This document shows, piece after piece, positions 43,608 to 51,150 of a stretch of 64,000 nucleotides of DNA (position 1 is the first letter of the stretch; each line of letters opens with the position of its first letter). The position numbers and the translations under genes are program-made. The stretch comes from JBBQWS01 sp038210415. GTDB taxonomy: Bacteria; Actinomycetota; Actinomycetes; Prado026. The notes beneath the pieces are model-generated. The model saw only the letters and a list, made by a program, of their open reading frames with translations. It was not told the DNA's origin and did not search any database. Location: positions 62,001-126,000 of the forward strand of contig JBBQWS010000002.1 in assembly GCA_038210415.1 (NCBI GenBank), written 5' to 3'.

Positions 43608-44012
43608 TCAGCTGACGACCTGGTCGGTGCCCGACACGACGTGCAGAAGCGGGAGGTGGAGCGAGTGGCGAAGCTGCGTCGCCCAGTCACGCCGGGTCAG
43701 GTCTGCGATGAGGTGCGGTTCGGTGAGGACGATCACTTCGTCCGCGTTGATCGCCCTTGTGCGCTCGGCGACCGCGTCGACGGGGTGGGCGCGGGTGAGC
43801 TCGCCGTCGACCTCGGCGACGCCGGCGGCACGCAGCAGCTGCAGGCTCGCAGCGAGCTCGGCCTGAGACGCAGCGGTCGCTTCGGCGTCGGCATCCTCGT
43901 GGACCGGGATCACCACGTGGATGCGGACGGGCTCGGGGTCGTGCAGGTGGGCCACCCTGCGCACGTCGTGGTCGGTGAGGGCATTCTCCGTCAGGAGCAC
44001 GATGGTCAGCAC
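43608..44012 (-). CDS. Small UspA-like hypothetical protein
   Basis: A 134-residue soluble protein with an alternating beta/alpha pattern: LTIVLLTENALTD, RIHVVIPVHEDADAEATAAS, then VDAVAERTRAINADEVIVLT and SLHLPLLHVVSG. This resembles the universal stress protein fold without a clear ATP loop. It starts 9 bp after the ligC stop on the same strand, but has its own TAGGCT box at leaderless spacing, so it may have two sources of transcript. Role unknown. Confidence 0.75.
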   Translation of the reverse strand: MLTIVLLTENALTDHDVRRVAHLHDPEPVRIHVVIPVHEDADAEATAASQAELAASLQLLRAAGVAEVDGELTRAHPVDAVAERTRAINADEVIVLTEPHLIADLTRRDWATQLRHSLHLPLLHVVSGTDQVVS

Positions 44013-44018
44013 GGTCCG

Positions 44019-44024
44019 AGCCTA
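44019..44024 (-). promoter_or_regulatory. -10 hexamer TAGGCT for gene at 44012
   Basis: TAGGCT, CGGACC (6 nt), GTG at 44012; the hexamer overlaps the ligC stop codon region. Confidence 0.5.
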
Positions 44025-45125
44025 GTCGGCCGACCGGCCCAGCAGCACGGAGGCCAGGTCGTACCGGATCACCTGCTCCAGCTGCTCGTACGTGCAGCTC
44101 GCCGGTTCGCGGTCCGGCCGCCACGACCGGAACTGCGCGGTGTGCCGGAACCTGGTGCCCGCCATGTGGTCGTACGCCACCTCGACGACGAGCTCGGGGC
44201 GCAGCGGGATCCAGGAGAGGTCCTTGCCGGCGTTCCACCGGGAGGTGGCGCCAGGCTTGCGGTCGGTCGGGGCGGCCGGCTCGGCCGGCTCGGGGGAGGC
44301 CCAGTCGGCCCAGGGGTGCCCTTCGAGCGAGTCCGCGCGGTAGGGCTCGAGCTCGCCGACCAGCTCGGCCCGCCTGGCGGCTGTGAAGGCCCCGCACACG
44401 CCGACGTGCTGGAGCATCCCGACGGCGTCGTACAGACCGAGCAGCAACGAACCGACGACAGGGCCGGACGTGTGCCAGCGGAAGCCCGCGACCACACAGT
44501 CGGCCGTACGCGTGTGCTTGATCTTGAGCATGACGCGGTCGTTCTGCCGGTACGGCAGCGTGAGCGGCTTGGCCACGACACCGTCGAGGCCGGCGCCTTC
44601 GAAGACCTCGAACCAGCGCTCAGCCAGCGCGCTGTCGGTGGTGGTGGGCGTGAGGAAGACCGGTGGCTCGGCGTCGGCGAGGGCTCGCTCGAGCAGCCTT
44701 CGGCGCTCACCGAACCCGAGCCCGGTCAGGTCGTCGTCGCCGAGCGCCAGCAGGTCGAACGCGACGAACGCGGCAGGGGTCTCGGCGGCGAGCCGCTCGA
44801 CGCGTGACTGCGCCGGGTGGATCCGGTTCAACAGAGCGTCGAAGTCCAGCTGTGCACCCTTGGCGATCACGATCTCGCCGTCAACGACGCACCGCTCCGG
44901 CAGCTGGGCGAGGACCGCGGCGACGATCTCGGGGAAGTAGCGGGTCAGCGGTTTCTCGTTGCGCGACCCGAGCACGACCTCGTCGCCGTCCCGGAAGACG
45001 ATGCACCGGAAGCCGTCCCACTTCGGTTCGTAGCTGAGCCCACCGTCGACGATGTCGGCAGCCGGCACCCCCTTGACGGGCTTGGCCAGCATCGGCTTGA
45101 CGGGGGGCATCACCGGCAGGTCCAC
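44022..45125 (-). CDS. ligC: ATP-dependent DNA ligase (LigC type)
   Basis: A 367-residue ligase. The adenylation lysine is in YEPKWDGFRCIVF (about residue 35), followed by LTRYFPEI, CVVDGEIVI, FVAFDLL, EGAGLDGVVAK and the motif V sequence VMLKIKHTRTADCVVAG. The OB-fold domain ends with FRHTAQFRSWRPD. LigC acts in back-up end joining or base-excision repair in mycobacteria, with the PolDom protein as partner. GTG start. The partner gene lies at 31.1 kb. Confidence 0.94.
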   Translation of the reverse strand: MDLPVMPPVKPMLAKPVKGVPAADIVDGGLSYEPKWDGFRCIVFRDGDEVVLGSRNEKPLTRYFPEIVAAVLAQLPERCVVDGEIVIAKGAQLDFDALLNRIHPAQSRVERLAAETPAAFVAFDLLALGDDDLTGLGFGERRRLLERALADAEPPVFLTPTTTDSALAERWFEVFEGAGLDGVVAKPLTLPYRQNDRVMLKIKHTRTADCVVAGFRWHTSGPVVGSLLLGLYDAVGMLQHVGVCGAFTAARRAELVGELEPYRADSLEGHPWADWASPEPAEPAAPTDRKPGATSRWNAGKDLSWIPLRPELVVEVAYDHMAGTRFRHTAQFRSWRPDREPASCTYEQLEQVIRYDLASVLLGRSAD

Positions 45126-45248
45126 GGACGTCAGTATGCCTTCCTACCAGTGTCGGGTCTCAGCGTTCTCCGCACTTCCGCCGCGGTAAGTCGTAGTGTT
45201 CGCAACGGCACAGGTGCGGATCGTCTGCGCTGTTGCTCGGAGGACACC

Positions 45249-45743
45249 ATGAAGCGACGCATTGCTCCCGTCTCGGTCCTGATCCTCGTCGCGTTGGCCG
45301 GCTGCTCGTCGTCGTCCAGCACGGTCGCGGCGAGCCAGACGCCCGGCGGCACCACGGCCTCGTCGACGCCGGCAACGTCGATTTCCCCGTCGACCTCGAC
45401 GCCGACGTCCTCCAGCCCGGCTGCGGTCGTCAAGGGCACCGCGACGAACTTCTGCGGCGCCTTCAAGGAGCTCGAGGCGGCGACCAAGTCCGCCAGCGGC
45501 GACATGGCGAACTTCGGTGCGCTTTCCCAGGCCGCAGCAGCCGATATGCGCACGTACGCACCGGCCGAGATCTCCGCGGCGGCGAACATCTACGCCAACG
45601 TCATCGACAGCATCGGCAAGGCCGCCTCGAGTGGGTCCATCGACGAGGCGGCGCTGATGAAGGCGATCTCAGACGGTACGGCGGGCCATGCCAAGGACAT
45701 CGGCACGGTCGCGATCTGGGTCGCGAAGAACTGCAAGATCTGA
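45249..45743 (+). CDS. Small lipoprotein of unknown function
   Basis: A 164-residue lipoprotein with signal peptide and lipobox LAGC at about residue 19, a Ser/Thr/Pro linker (residues 20-60) and a helical domain: TNFCGAFKELEAATKSASGD, then EISAAANIYANVIDSIGKAA. Two Cys residues (near residues 69 and 162) could form a disulfide. CGGAGGACACC precedes the ATG. TAGTGT at 45194-45199 may be its -10 box. It faces away from ligC. No family recognised. Confidence 0.8.
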   Translation: MKRRIAPVSVLILVALAGCSSSSSTVAASQTPGGTTASSTPATSISPSTSTPTSSSPAAVVKGTATNFCGAFKELEAATKSASGDMANFGALSQAAAADMRTYAPAEISAAANIYANVIDSIGKAASSGSIDEAALMKAISDGTAGHAKDIGTVAIWVAKNCKI

Positions 45744-45789
45744 CCCCTCCCGCTGTCGGCGCGGTTGGTACCGGTGAGGGGGGAGCAGC

Positions 45790-45831
45790 ACCTCGACCTA
45801 GTGGCATGAGGGGACCCTTGTGGCGGAAGGG
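45790..45831 (+). repeat. Dispersed intergenic repeat, copy A
   Basis: The core CCTAGTGGCATGAGGGGACC continues as CTTGTGGCGGAAGGG. Located between the convergent 3' ends of the lipoprotein and RibD-like genes. Copies B and C lie at 58.2 and 58.3 kb. Confidence 0.8.
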
Positions 45832-45845
45832 TGGGGGGATCGCGG

Positions 45846-46526
45846 TCAGTGCTGGACGAGTCGGTGGTGGACGAGGTAGCGGTGGAACACGAAGCCGTCG
45901 TCCTCGAGCAGCCCGGCCAGCTCTAGCTGCGCCAGCTGGTCGAGCGGCTTCGGGAACAGCTGAGGCCCCGCGCCGGCGAGCCGGGGCGACACCGTGAGGC
46001 AGAGCTCGTCGAGCAGTCCCGCCGACAGCAGCTGGGCGAACAACGAGGGGCCGCCCTCGCAGAGCAGCCGCCGGAACCCGCGATCGCTGAGGGCCGCGAG
46101 AGCCAGCGCGGGATCGACCCGATCGGCCCCGCAGACGATGACGTCCGCCACGGCCGAGACGGCCCGCTGCCGGTCGGACGGCGCGGCTGCGCTGGTCAGG
46201 ACCACGGTGCGGTGCTCGGCTGCGGCGAAGAGCGGCGTCGACAGGTCGAGGTCGAGACTGCCGGACACGATCGCGATCGGCAGCCGGGCCGGCCGGTAAC
46301 CCTCGGCCCGGGCAGTCTGCGCCCCGACCAGGACGCAGTCGGCGAGCTGACGCAGCGCAGCGAACACGCGCTTGTCCGCCGGCCCCGAGATGCTGCCCGA
46401 CAGCCCGTCCGGCCCGCGGATGGCGCCGTCCGCGGTGGTCACGAAGTTGGCCCGGAGCCAGCGCCCGGTGGCGGGGTAGGCGTACGCGTCGGCGAGGTCA
46501 ACCTCGGCGGTGAGCAGGGATCGCAT
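45846..46526 (-). CDS. Pyrimidine reductase family protein (RibD C-terminal domain)
   Basis: A 226-residue protein with the dihydrofolate-reductase-like RibD_C fold. Motifs: RANFVTTADGAIRGPDG near the N-terminus, DCVLVGAQTARAEGYRP (about residue 70), LLCEGGPSLFAQLLSAGLLD (about residue 160) and LTVSPRLAGAG. NADPH-dependent reduction of a ribosylated pyrimidine is expected, but many such stand-alone proteins are not proven riboflavin enzymes. The start at 46526 gives the conserved N-terminus; the divergent zapE start is 38 bp away. Confidence 0.88.
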   Translation of the reverse strand: MRSLLTAEVDLADAYAYPATGRWLRANFVTTADGAIRGPDGLSGSISGPADKRVFAALRQLADCVLVGAQTARAEGYRPARLPIAIVSGSLDLDLSTPLFAAAEHRTVVLTSAAAPSDRQRAVSAVADVIVCGADRVDPALALAALSDRGFRRLLCEGGPSLFAQLLSAGLLDELCLTVSPRLAGAGPQLFPKPLDQLAQLELAGLLEDDGFVFHRYLVHHRLVQH

Positions 46527-46549
46527 GCATGGAATCCTCGCACGCCCCG

Positions 46550-46555
46550 TAGCCT
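46550..46555 (+). promoter_or_regulatory. -10 hexamer TAGCCT for zapE
   Basis: TAGCCT, 8 nt, GTG at 46564. The short gap to the divergent reductase gene leaves no room for a long leader. Confidence 0.4.
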
Positions 46556-46563
46556 TGCCGACC

Positions 46564-47586
46564 GTGCCGTCGTCCTCCGTCCCGCGCCTGTGCGACCGCT
46601 TCCCTCTCGTGGCCCGCGAGCGGCTCGTCGCCGAGCTCGTGCCTCCGCCTCGGTTCTCCGCCGAACGCTTCTCGACGTATCGGCCTGATCCTGCGCAGCC
46701 GACCCAGGCCGCCGCAGTGGCCCGGCTGGCGGAGTTCGCTGCCGAGCTCAGCACCCCGCAGCCGTCCGGCCGCTGGTTCCGCCGCAGCACCGCGACGACG
46801 GGGGCGGCCGGCCGCTACCTCGACGGCGGGTTCGGGGTGGGCAAGACGCACCTGCTGGCGTCGCTGTGGCACGAGGCGCCGGCGCCGAAGTCGTTCGCCA
46901 CCTTCGTCGCGATGACCGACCTCGTGGGCGCCATCGGGTTCGCCGGGACGGTGGACGCGCTGTCCGGGCACCGGCTGCTGTGTATCGACGAGTTCGAGCT
47001 GGATGATCCGGGCGACACGGTTCTCATGTCGACGCTGTTGGCCCGCCTGGTCGAGGCGGGGGTACGCCTGGCCGCGACGTCGAACACCCTGCCCGACGCG
47101 TTGGGGGAGGGCCGCTTCGCCGCCGACGACTTCGTGCGCGAGATCCAGGGACTGGCGAACAGCTTCGAGGTGGTGCGCGTCGACGGTGAGGACTACCGCC
47201 ACCGCGGGCTGCCGGCGGCACCGGTCCCGGCCGACGACGTCGAGGTACGACGTCGTGCCCACGCGAGTGACGGCGCGACCCTCGACGACTTCCGCGACCT
47301 GCTCGACCACCTCAAGCAGGTTCACCCGAGCCGGTACGGCGCGCTGCTCGACGGGGTGACCGGGGCGTTCTGGACCGACGTCCACACGGTCTCGGACCAA
47401 GCGGCAGCACTGCGGTTGGTCGCCCTGGCCGACCGGTTGTACGACCGGGCCGTGCCGCTCGTGGCCGGGGGCGCGCCGCTCGACCGCGTGTTCGCGCCCG
47501 AGCTGCTGCGCGGCGGCTACCGCAAGAAGTACTTCCGGGCCAGGTCCCGGCTGGTCGCGCTGGCCCGAGAGGGCGTCCCGGGCTGA
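46564..47586 (+). CDS. zapE: AFG1/ZapE-family ATPase
   Basis: A 340-residue AAA-type ATPase. Walker A GGFGVGKTHLLASLWH (about residue 90), Walker B LLCIDEFELDDPGDT, sensor region AATSNTLPDALGEGRF and arginine-containing C-terminus GGYRKKYFRARSRL. E. coli ZapE acts at the division site; the mitochondrial homologue AFG1 assists membrane protein quality control. GTG at 46564 is favoured by the -10 box; an ATG at 46510 would overlap the divergent gene. Confidence 0.88.
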   Translation: MPSSSVPRLCDRFPLVARERLVAELVPPPRFSAERFSTYRPDPAQPTQAAAVARLAEFAAELSTPQPSGRWFRRSTATTGAAGRYLDGGFGVGKTHLLASLWHEAPAPKSFATFVAMTDLVGAIGFAGTVDALSGHRLLCIDEFELDDPGDTVLMSTLLARLVEAGVRLAATSNTLPDALGEGRFAADDFVREIQGLANSFEVVRVDGEDYRHRGLPAAPVPADDVEVRRRAHASDGATLDDFRDLLDHLKQVHPSRYGALLDGVTGAFWTDVHTVSDQAAALRLVALADRLYDRAVPLVAGGAPLDRVFAPELLRGGYRKKYFRARSRLVALAREGVPG

Positions 47587-47587
47587 C

Positions 47588-47842
47588 TCACCACTTCTGG
47601 TTGCGCGTTCCGAGGGTGAACGGCAGGACCAGCAGCGCCGAGATGAGGACCTGGGTCGCCAGGGTGAGCCAGAAGCCCCAGGCCTGCGCCTTGCCGATCG
47701 CACCGCCGATGCCGGCGCCGACGAGGCCGACGACGATGGTGAGGAGGCAGCCGATGGGCTGGTACCCCCGGACGAGCACGCGAGCGAGGGCGCCGACGAT
47801 GATCGCAGCGAAGAGGCCGGACCAGATGCCTTCGATAGTCAT
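47588..47842 (-). CDS. GlsB/YeaQ/YmgE-type small membrane protein
   Basis: An 84-residue protein with three membrane helices: GIWSGLFAAIIVGALARVLV, IGCLLTIVVGLVGAGIGGAI and FWLTLATQVLISALLVLPFT. This matches transglycosylase-associated/GlsB small membrane proteins, linked to stress responses. The ATG at 47842 is chosen for the family N-terminus MTIEGI. Its stop is 1 bp from the zapE stop on the other strand. Confidence 0.85.
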   Translation of the reverse strand: MTIEGIWSGLFAAIIVGALARVLVRGYQPIGCLLTIVVGLVGAGIGGAIGKAQAWGFWLTLATQVLISALLVLPFTLGTRNQKW

Positions 47843-47895
47843 ACGTCGTAGCCTCGCACACCACGATTGCCGCATGTCGACCTCCGGAGGATCCA

Positions 47896-48783
47896 GTGGC
47901 GAAGCAGGCTAAGCACGGCCAGGACGACAAGCCCGGGAGAGTCGATGCGCCCAGGGTGTCCGACCTTCTCCGCGCGCCGGCCGGCGCGATCGACCTGTCG
48001 ACCAACGACCCGCAGGCCACTCCCGGCGCTCCGGGCGGCCGCGCCGCCACCGAGACGGACTTCGCCCGCACAGCGCCGGCCTTGGCCGAGCTGCAGAGCC
48101 GGCTGTACGCCGAGGGGGTAGGTGGCGGGAGCCGGCGTCTGCTGCTGATCCTGCAGGGGATGGACACGTCCGGGAAGGACGGCACGACCGCCCACGTCGT
48201 CGGCCAGGTCAACCCCCAGGGCGTGGCGATCACGTCGTTCAAGGCGCCGACCAAGGCCGAGCTGCGGCACGACTTCCTCTGGCGGATCCGTCGTGCGGTG
48301 CCCTCGGGCGGCTCGCTCGGGATCTTCAACCGGTCGCAGTATGAGGACGTGCTCGTCGTCCGGGTGCACTCGCTCGTGCCCGAGGCCGAGTGGTCCACCC
48401 GGTACGAGCGGATCAACGCGTTCGAGCGTGAGATCGCCGACGACGGGGTGCACATCGTGAAGGTGTTCCTGCACATCTCGAAGGAGGAGCAGAAGCAGCG
48501 GCTGCTCAACCGGCTCGACGACCCGACCAAGCGCTGGAAGTTCAACCCCCGAGACGTCGACGAACGCGGGTTCTGGGATGCCTACCAGACCGCGTACGCC
48601 GATGCGATCGGCAGGTGCTCCACCGAGATCGCGCCCTGGTACATCGTCCCGGCTGACCGGAAGTGGTACCGGAACTGGGCCGTTGGCCGCCTGCTGCTCG
48701 AGGCCCTCGGGGACTTGAGCCCGCAATACCCCCCGGGCGACTTCGACGTGACGGCCGAGCGATTGCGCGTGCAGGGCAGCTGA
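47896..48783 (+). CDS. ppk2: Polyphosphate kinase 2 family protein (first copy)
   Basis: A 295-residue P-loop kinase. Walker A is ILQGMDTSGKDGTT (about residue 90); the lid/substrate region includes GIFNRSQYEDVLVVRVH and FLHISKEEQKQRLLNRLDDP; WYIVPADRKWYRNW follows. PPK2 enzymes transfer phosphate between polyphosphate and nucleotides; the sequence NRSQYED rather than DRSWYNR suggests a different class from the copy at 57.3 kb, probably a polyP:AMP or PPK2-like phosphotransferase. GTG start with GGAGGAT. The N-terminal 60 residues are Lys/Asp-rich. Confidence 0.9.
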   Translation: MAKQAKHGQDDKPGRVDAPRVSDLLRAPAGAIDLSTNDPQATPGAPGGRAATETDFARTAPALAELQSRLYAEGVGGGSRRLLLILQGMDTSGKDGTTAHVVGQVNPQGVAITSFKAPTKAELRHDFLWRIRRAVPSGGSLGIFNRSQYEDVLVVRVHSLVPEAEWSTRYERINAFEREIADDGVHIVKVFLHISKEEQKQRLLNRLDDPTKRWKFNPRDVDERGFWDAYQTAYADAIGRCSTEIAPWYIVPADRKWYRNWAVGRLLLEALGDLSPQYPPGDFDVTAERLRVQGS

Positions 48784-48819
48784 ACCAGTAAACCGTTCGA
48801 CGTCGTCGCGTCGGCGCTC

Positions 48820-48825
48820 TACTTT
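48820..48825 (+). promoter_or_regulatory. -10 hexamer TACTTT for leaderless rsgA
   Basis: TACTTT, CGCTGC (6 nt), GTG at 48832. TTCGAC (48796-48801) lies 18 bp upstream as a weak -35. Confidence 0.6.
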
Positions 48826-48831
48826 CGCTGC

Positions 48832-49914
48832 GTGACCGAACACGTGGCAGCAGGCCTCACCGCCCTTGGCTGGGACGCCGGATGGGCGGCGGCGTACGAG
48901 CCGCACGAGCACGCAGACACCAGCGCGGCGAGAGTGGCGGCCGTCGACCGGGGAGCGGCGCACCTCCTCGGGCCCGACGGTCCGGTTCGCGCGACGTTCG
49001 GGGGCGTGCTCCTCGCCGAGATGGCGCACGACGGGGCGGCGGGACCGTGCAGTGGTGACTGGGCCGTGGTCCGCAGCTGGCCGGACGACCGTACGACGAT
49101 CGAGGCGTTGCTCCCGCGCCGTACGGCGTTCCTGCGGGCGTCGTCGTCCGGGGAGTCTGCCGCGCAGGTGCTCGCTGCGAACGTCGACCTCGTGCTCGTG
49201 ACCGTGTCGTTGGCCGTGGAGCCCAACCTGGGTCGGATCGAGCGGCTGGTCGCGCAGGCGTGGGAGAGCGGGGCGCAGCCGGTCGTCGTGCTGACGAAGT
49301 CGGACCTCGTGGGCGACGGCGACCTGATTGCCGCCGACGTCGCGCTCTCGGCGCCGGGGGTCCACGTGCTGACGGTCAGCTCAGTCAACGGATCCGGGCT
49401 GGATGTCTTGCGTGCCCTCGCCTCGCCCGGAAGGACTCTCGCGCTGTTGGGGCAGTCCGGGGTCGGCAAGTCCACCCTCGTGAACGCGCTGGTGGGTGAC
49501 GAGGTCGTCCGGGTCAGCGACATCGGGGCCAACGGCAAGGGTCGGCACACGACCGTCCGGCGCGAGCTCGTGCCCATGCCTGGCGGCGCGCTGCTCCTCG
49601 ACACCCCGGGGCTTCGTGGGATCGGTGTCGTCGACCTTGACGGGGGACTTCAGCGCGCCTTCCCCGAGATCGAGGCCCTGGCCGAGCTGTGCCGGTTCGG
49701 TGACTGCTCGCACGTCAGCGAACCCGGCTGCGCGGTGCTGGCGGCCGTCGACTCGGGGGAGGTCAGCGAGCGACGCCTGCAGTCGTGGCGCAAGCTCGTG
49801 CGGGAGGCGCGCTGGATGGCCGGCCGCACGGATGCCCGGGTGCGCAGCGAGGAGCGCAAGAAGTGGATCGCCCTGACGAAGTCCGTGCGTCAGGCCGGAG
49901 TCATCCGCCCCTGA
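48832..49914 (+). CDS. rsgA: Ribosome small-subunit-dependent GTPase A
   Basis: A 360-residue circularly permuted GTPase that assists 30S maturation. An OB-like N-terminal part is followed by G4 (VLTKSDL, about residue 155), then G1 (GQSGVGKSTLVNAL, about residue 205), G2/G3 region (GRHTTVRREL, LLDTPGLRGIG) and the zinc module CRFGDCSHVSEPGCAV. The order G4-G1-G3 is the diagnostic permutation. No Shine-Dalgarno is visible, consistent with the leaderless promoter. Confidence 0.96.
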   Translation: MTEHVAAGLTALGWDAGWAAAYEPHEHADTSAARVAAVDRGAAHLLGPDGPVRATFGGVLLAEMAHDGAAGPCSGDWAVVRSWPDDRTTIEALLPRRTAFLRASSSGESAAQVLAANVDLVLVTVSLAVEPNLGRIERLVAQAWESGAQPVVVLTKSDLVGDGDLIAADVALSAPGVHVLTVSSVNGSGLDVLRALASPGRTLALLGQSGVGKSTLVNALVGDEVVRVSDIGANGKGRHTTVRRELVPMPGGALLLDTPGLRGIGVVDLDGGLQRAFPEIEALAELCRFGDCSHVSEPGCAVLAAVDSGEVSERRLQSWRKLVREARWMAGRTDARVRSEERKKWIALTKSVRQAGVIRP

Positions 49915-49932
49915 CCGGGCGCGCCCCCGCTG

Positions 49933-49938
49933 TACCCT
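49933..49938 (+). promoter_or_regulatory. -10 hexamer TACCCT for leaderless GT87 gene
   Basis: TACCCT, CGCGGA (6 nt), GTG at 49945. CTGACC at 49911-49916 with a 16-bp spacer is a fair -35 (four of six consensus positions). Confidence 0.6.
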
Positions 49939-49944
49939 CGCGGA

Positions 49945-51150
49945 GTGACCGACCCGAGCAACGACCGTCGCCGGGTGAGCTCGTCGGTCGTGGCCGCAGT
50001 CGTCACGTTGGTGGCCGGATTCGTGTTCTACAACTGGGTGATCCGCAGCCTGCCCATGGTCGACATCGCGGTCTACCGGTCCGGCGGCTACAAGCTCGTG
50101 CACGGCATCCCGTTGTACGACGGTCGGGTCGACGGGGTCGGGCTGCCGTTCACATACCCGCCCTTCGCGGCCGTCGTGTTCATCCCGTTCGCGCTGATCG
50201 GCGCGTGGGGTGGCGGACTGGTCATCAGCGTCCTCAGCTTTGTCGCGTTGGTCCGGGCCTGCTGGTTGCTCGTGGGTGCGCGCTGGCCGGGGCTCGGTGC
50301 CCGTGATCGCCGCGACGCGACGGCCGCCCTGTGGGCCGTGGCCGCTCTCGCCGAGCCGGTCACCGCGACGATCGGCTTCGGTCAGATCAACCTCATCATC
50401 CTGTGGCTGGTGCTCGAGGACGTGCTCGGTCCGAGCCGCCGAGGTCAGGGGATCCTGGTCGGGCTGGCGACGGGGCTCAAGCTCACTCCGGCCGTGTTCA
50501 TCCTGCTGTTCGTGGCCATCGGCAAGCGGACGTCGGCGGCGCGCGCCGCGGCTGCGTTCGTGGCGACCGTGGTGCTGGGGCTGCTGGTCCAGCCGCAGCA
50601 GGCCTGGCTGTACTGGACCAAGCTGGCGTACGACGACACCCGGGTCGGCGGGGTCGCGTACGTCGCGAACCAGTCGCTCAACGGGGTGATCTGGCGGCTG
50701 GCTGGCAAGGGCGGGATCAAACCGCTGTGGTTCGTGCTGGCGGTGGGGGTCGTCGCGATCGCCCTGTGGGCGGCCCGCCGGCTGTGGCTGAGCGGCGAGA
50801 CCGTGTCGGCCGTGGCGGTGACCTCGCTGGCGATGCTGCTGGCGTCGCCGATCTCGTGGTCGCACCACTGGCTGTGGGCGCTTCCCGCCGGGGTGGCGCT
50901 GACCGGCATCACGGCTCGCCGGGTGGGCTGGGGCCTGCTCGCCGCCGGTGTCGTCATCTTCTATTCGCGCGGGATCTTCCGGGTGCCCAACACCCAGGAC
51001 CGCGAGTACGACCACAACCTGTGGCAGCAGGTCGTCGGCAGCTCGTACGCGTTGTGGGCTGTCGTAGCGCTTGTTGTGCTGGTCCTGGAGGCCTACCGCC
51101 GTGCTCCTGAGCGGGCGCCGGCCGAGGCCGTCACTCAGTCGGTTCGGTGA
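49945..51150 (+). CDS. DUF2029/GT87-family glycosyltransferase
   Basis: A 401-residue polytopic membrane protein with about ten helices, typical of GT-C mannosyltransferases such as PimE. The first extracytoplasmic loop has the acidic motif VDIAVYRSGGYKLVHGIPLY with the conserved Asp, followed by LPFTYPPFAA. FGQINLIILWLVLEDVL and LASPISWSHHWLWALP are also family hallmarks. It should transfer mannose from polyprenyl-phosphate-mannose to a lipid glycan. Its 3' end overlaps the convergent antiporter gene by 20 bp. Confidence 0.88.
   Translation: MTDPSNDRRRVSSSVVAAVVTLVAGFVFYNWVIRSLPMVDIAVYRSGGYKLVHGIPLYDGRVDGVGLPFTYPPFAAVVFIPFALIGAWGGGLVISVLSFVALVRACWLLVGARWPGLGARDRRDATAALWAVAALAEPVTATIGFGQINLIILWLVLEDVLGPSRRGQGILVGLATGLKLTPAVFILLFVAIGKRTSAARAAAAFVATVVLGLLVQPQQAWLYWTKLAYDDTRVGGVAYVANQSLNGVIWRLAGKGGIKPLWFVLAVGVVAIALWAARRLWLSGETVSAVAVTSLAMLLASPISWSHHWLWALPAGVALTGITARRVGWGLLAAGVVIFYSRGIFRVPNTQDREYDHNLWQQVVGSSYALWAVVALVVLVLEAYRRAPERAPAEAVTQSVR

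Noticed and set aside
46210..46700. Plus-strand frame overlapping the reductase gene and zapE start
   Set aside because: It is antisense to RibD-C-type coding sequence and out of frame with zapE.
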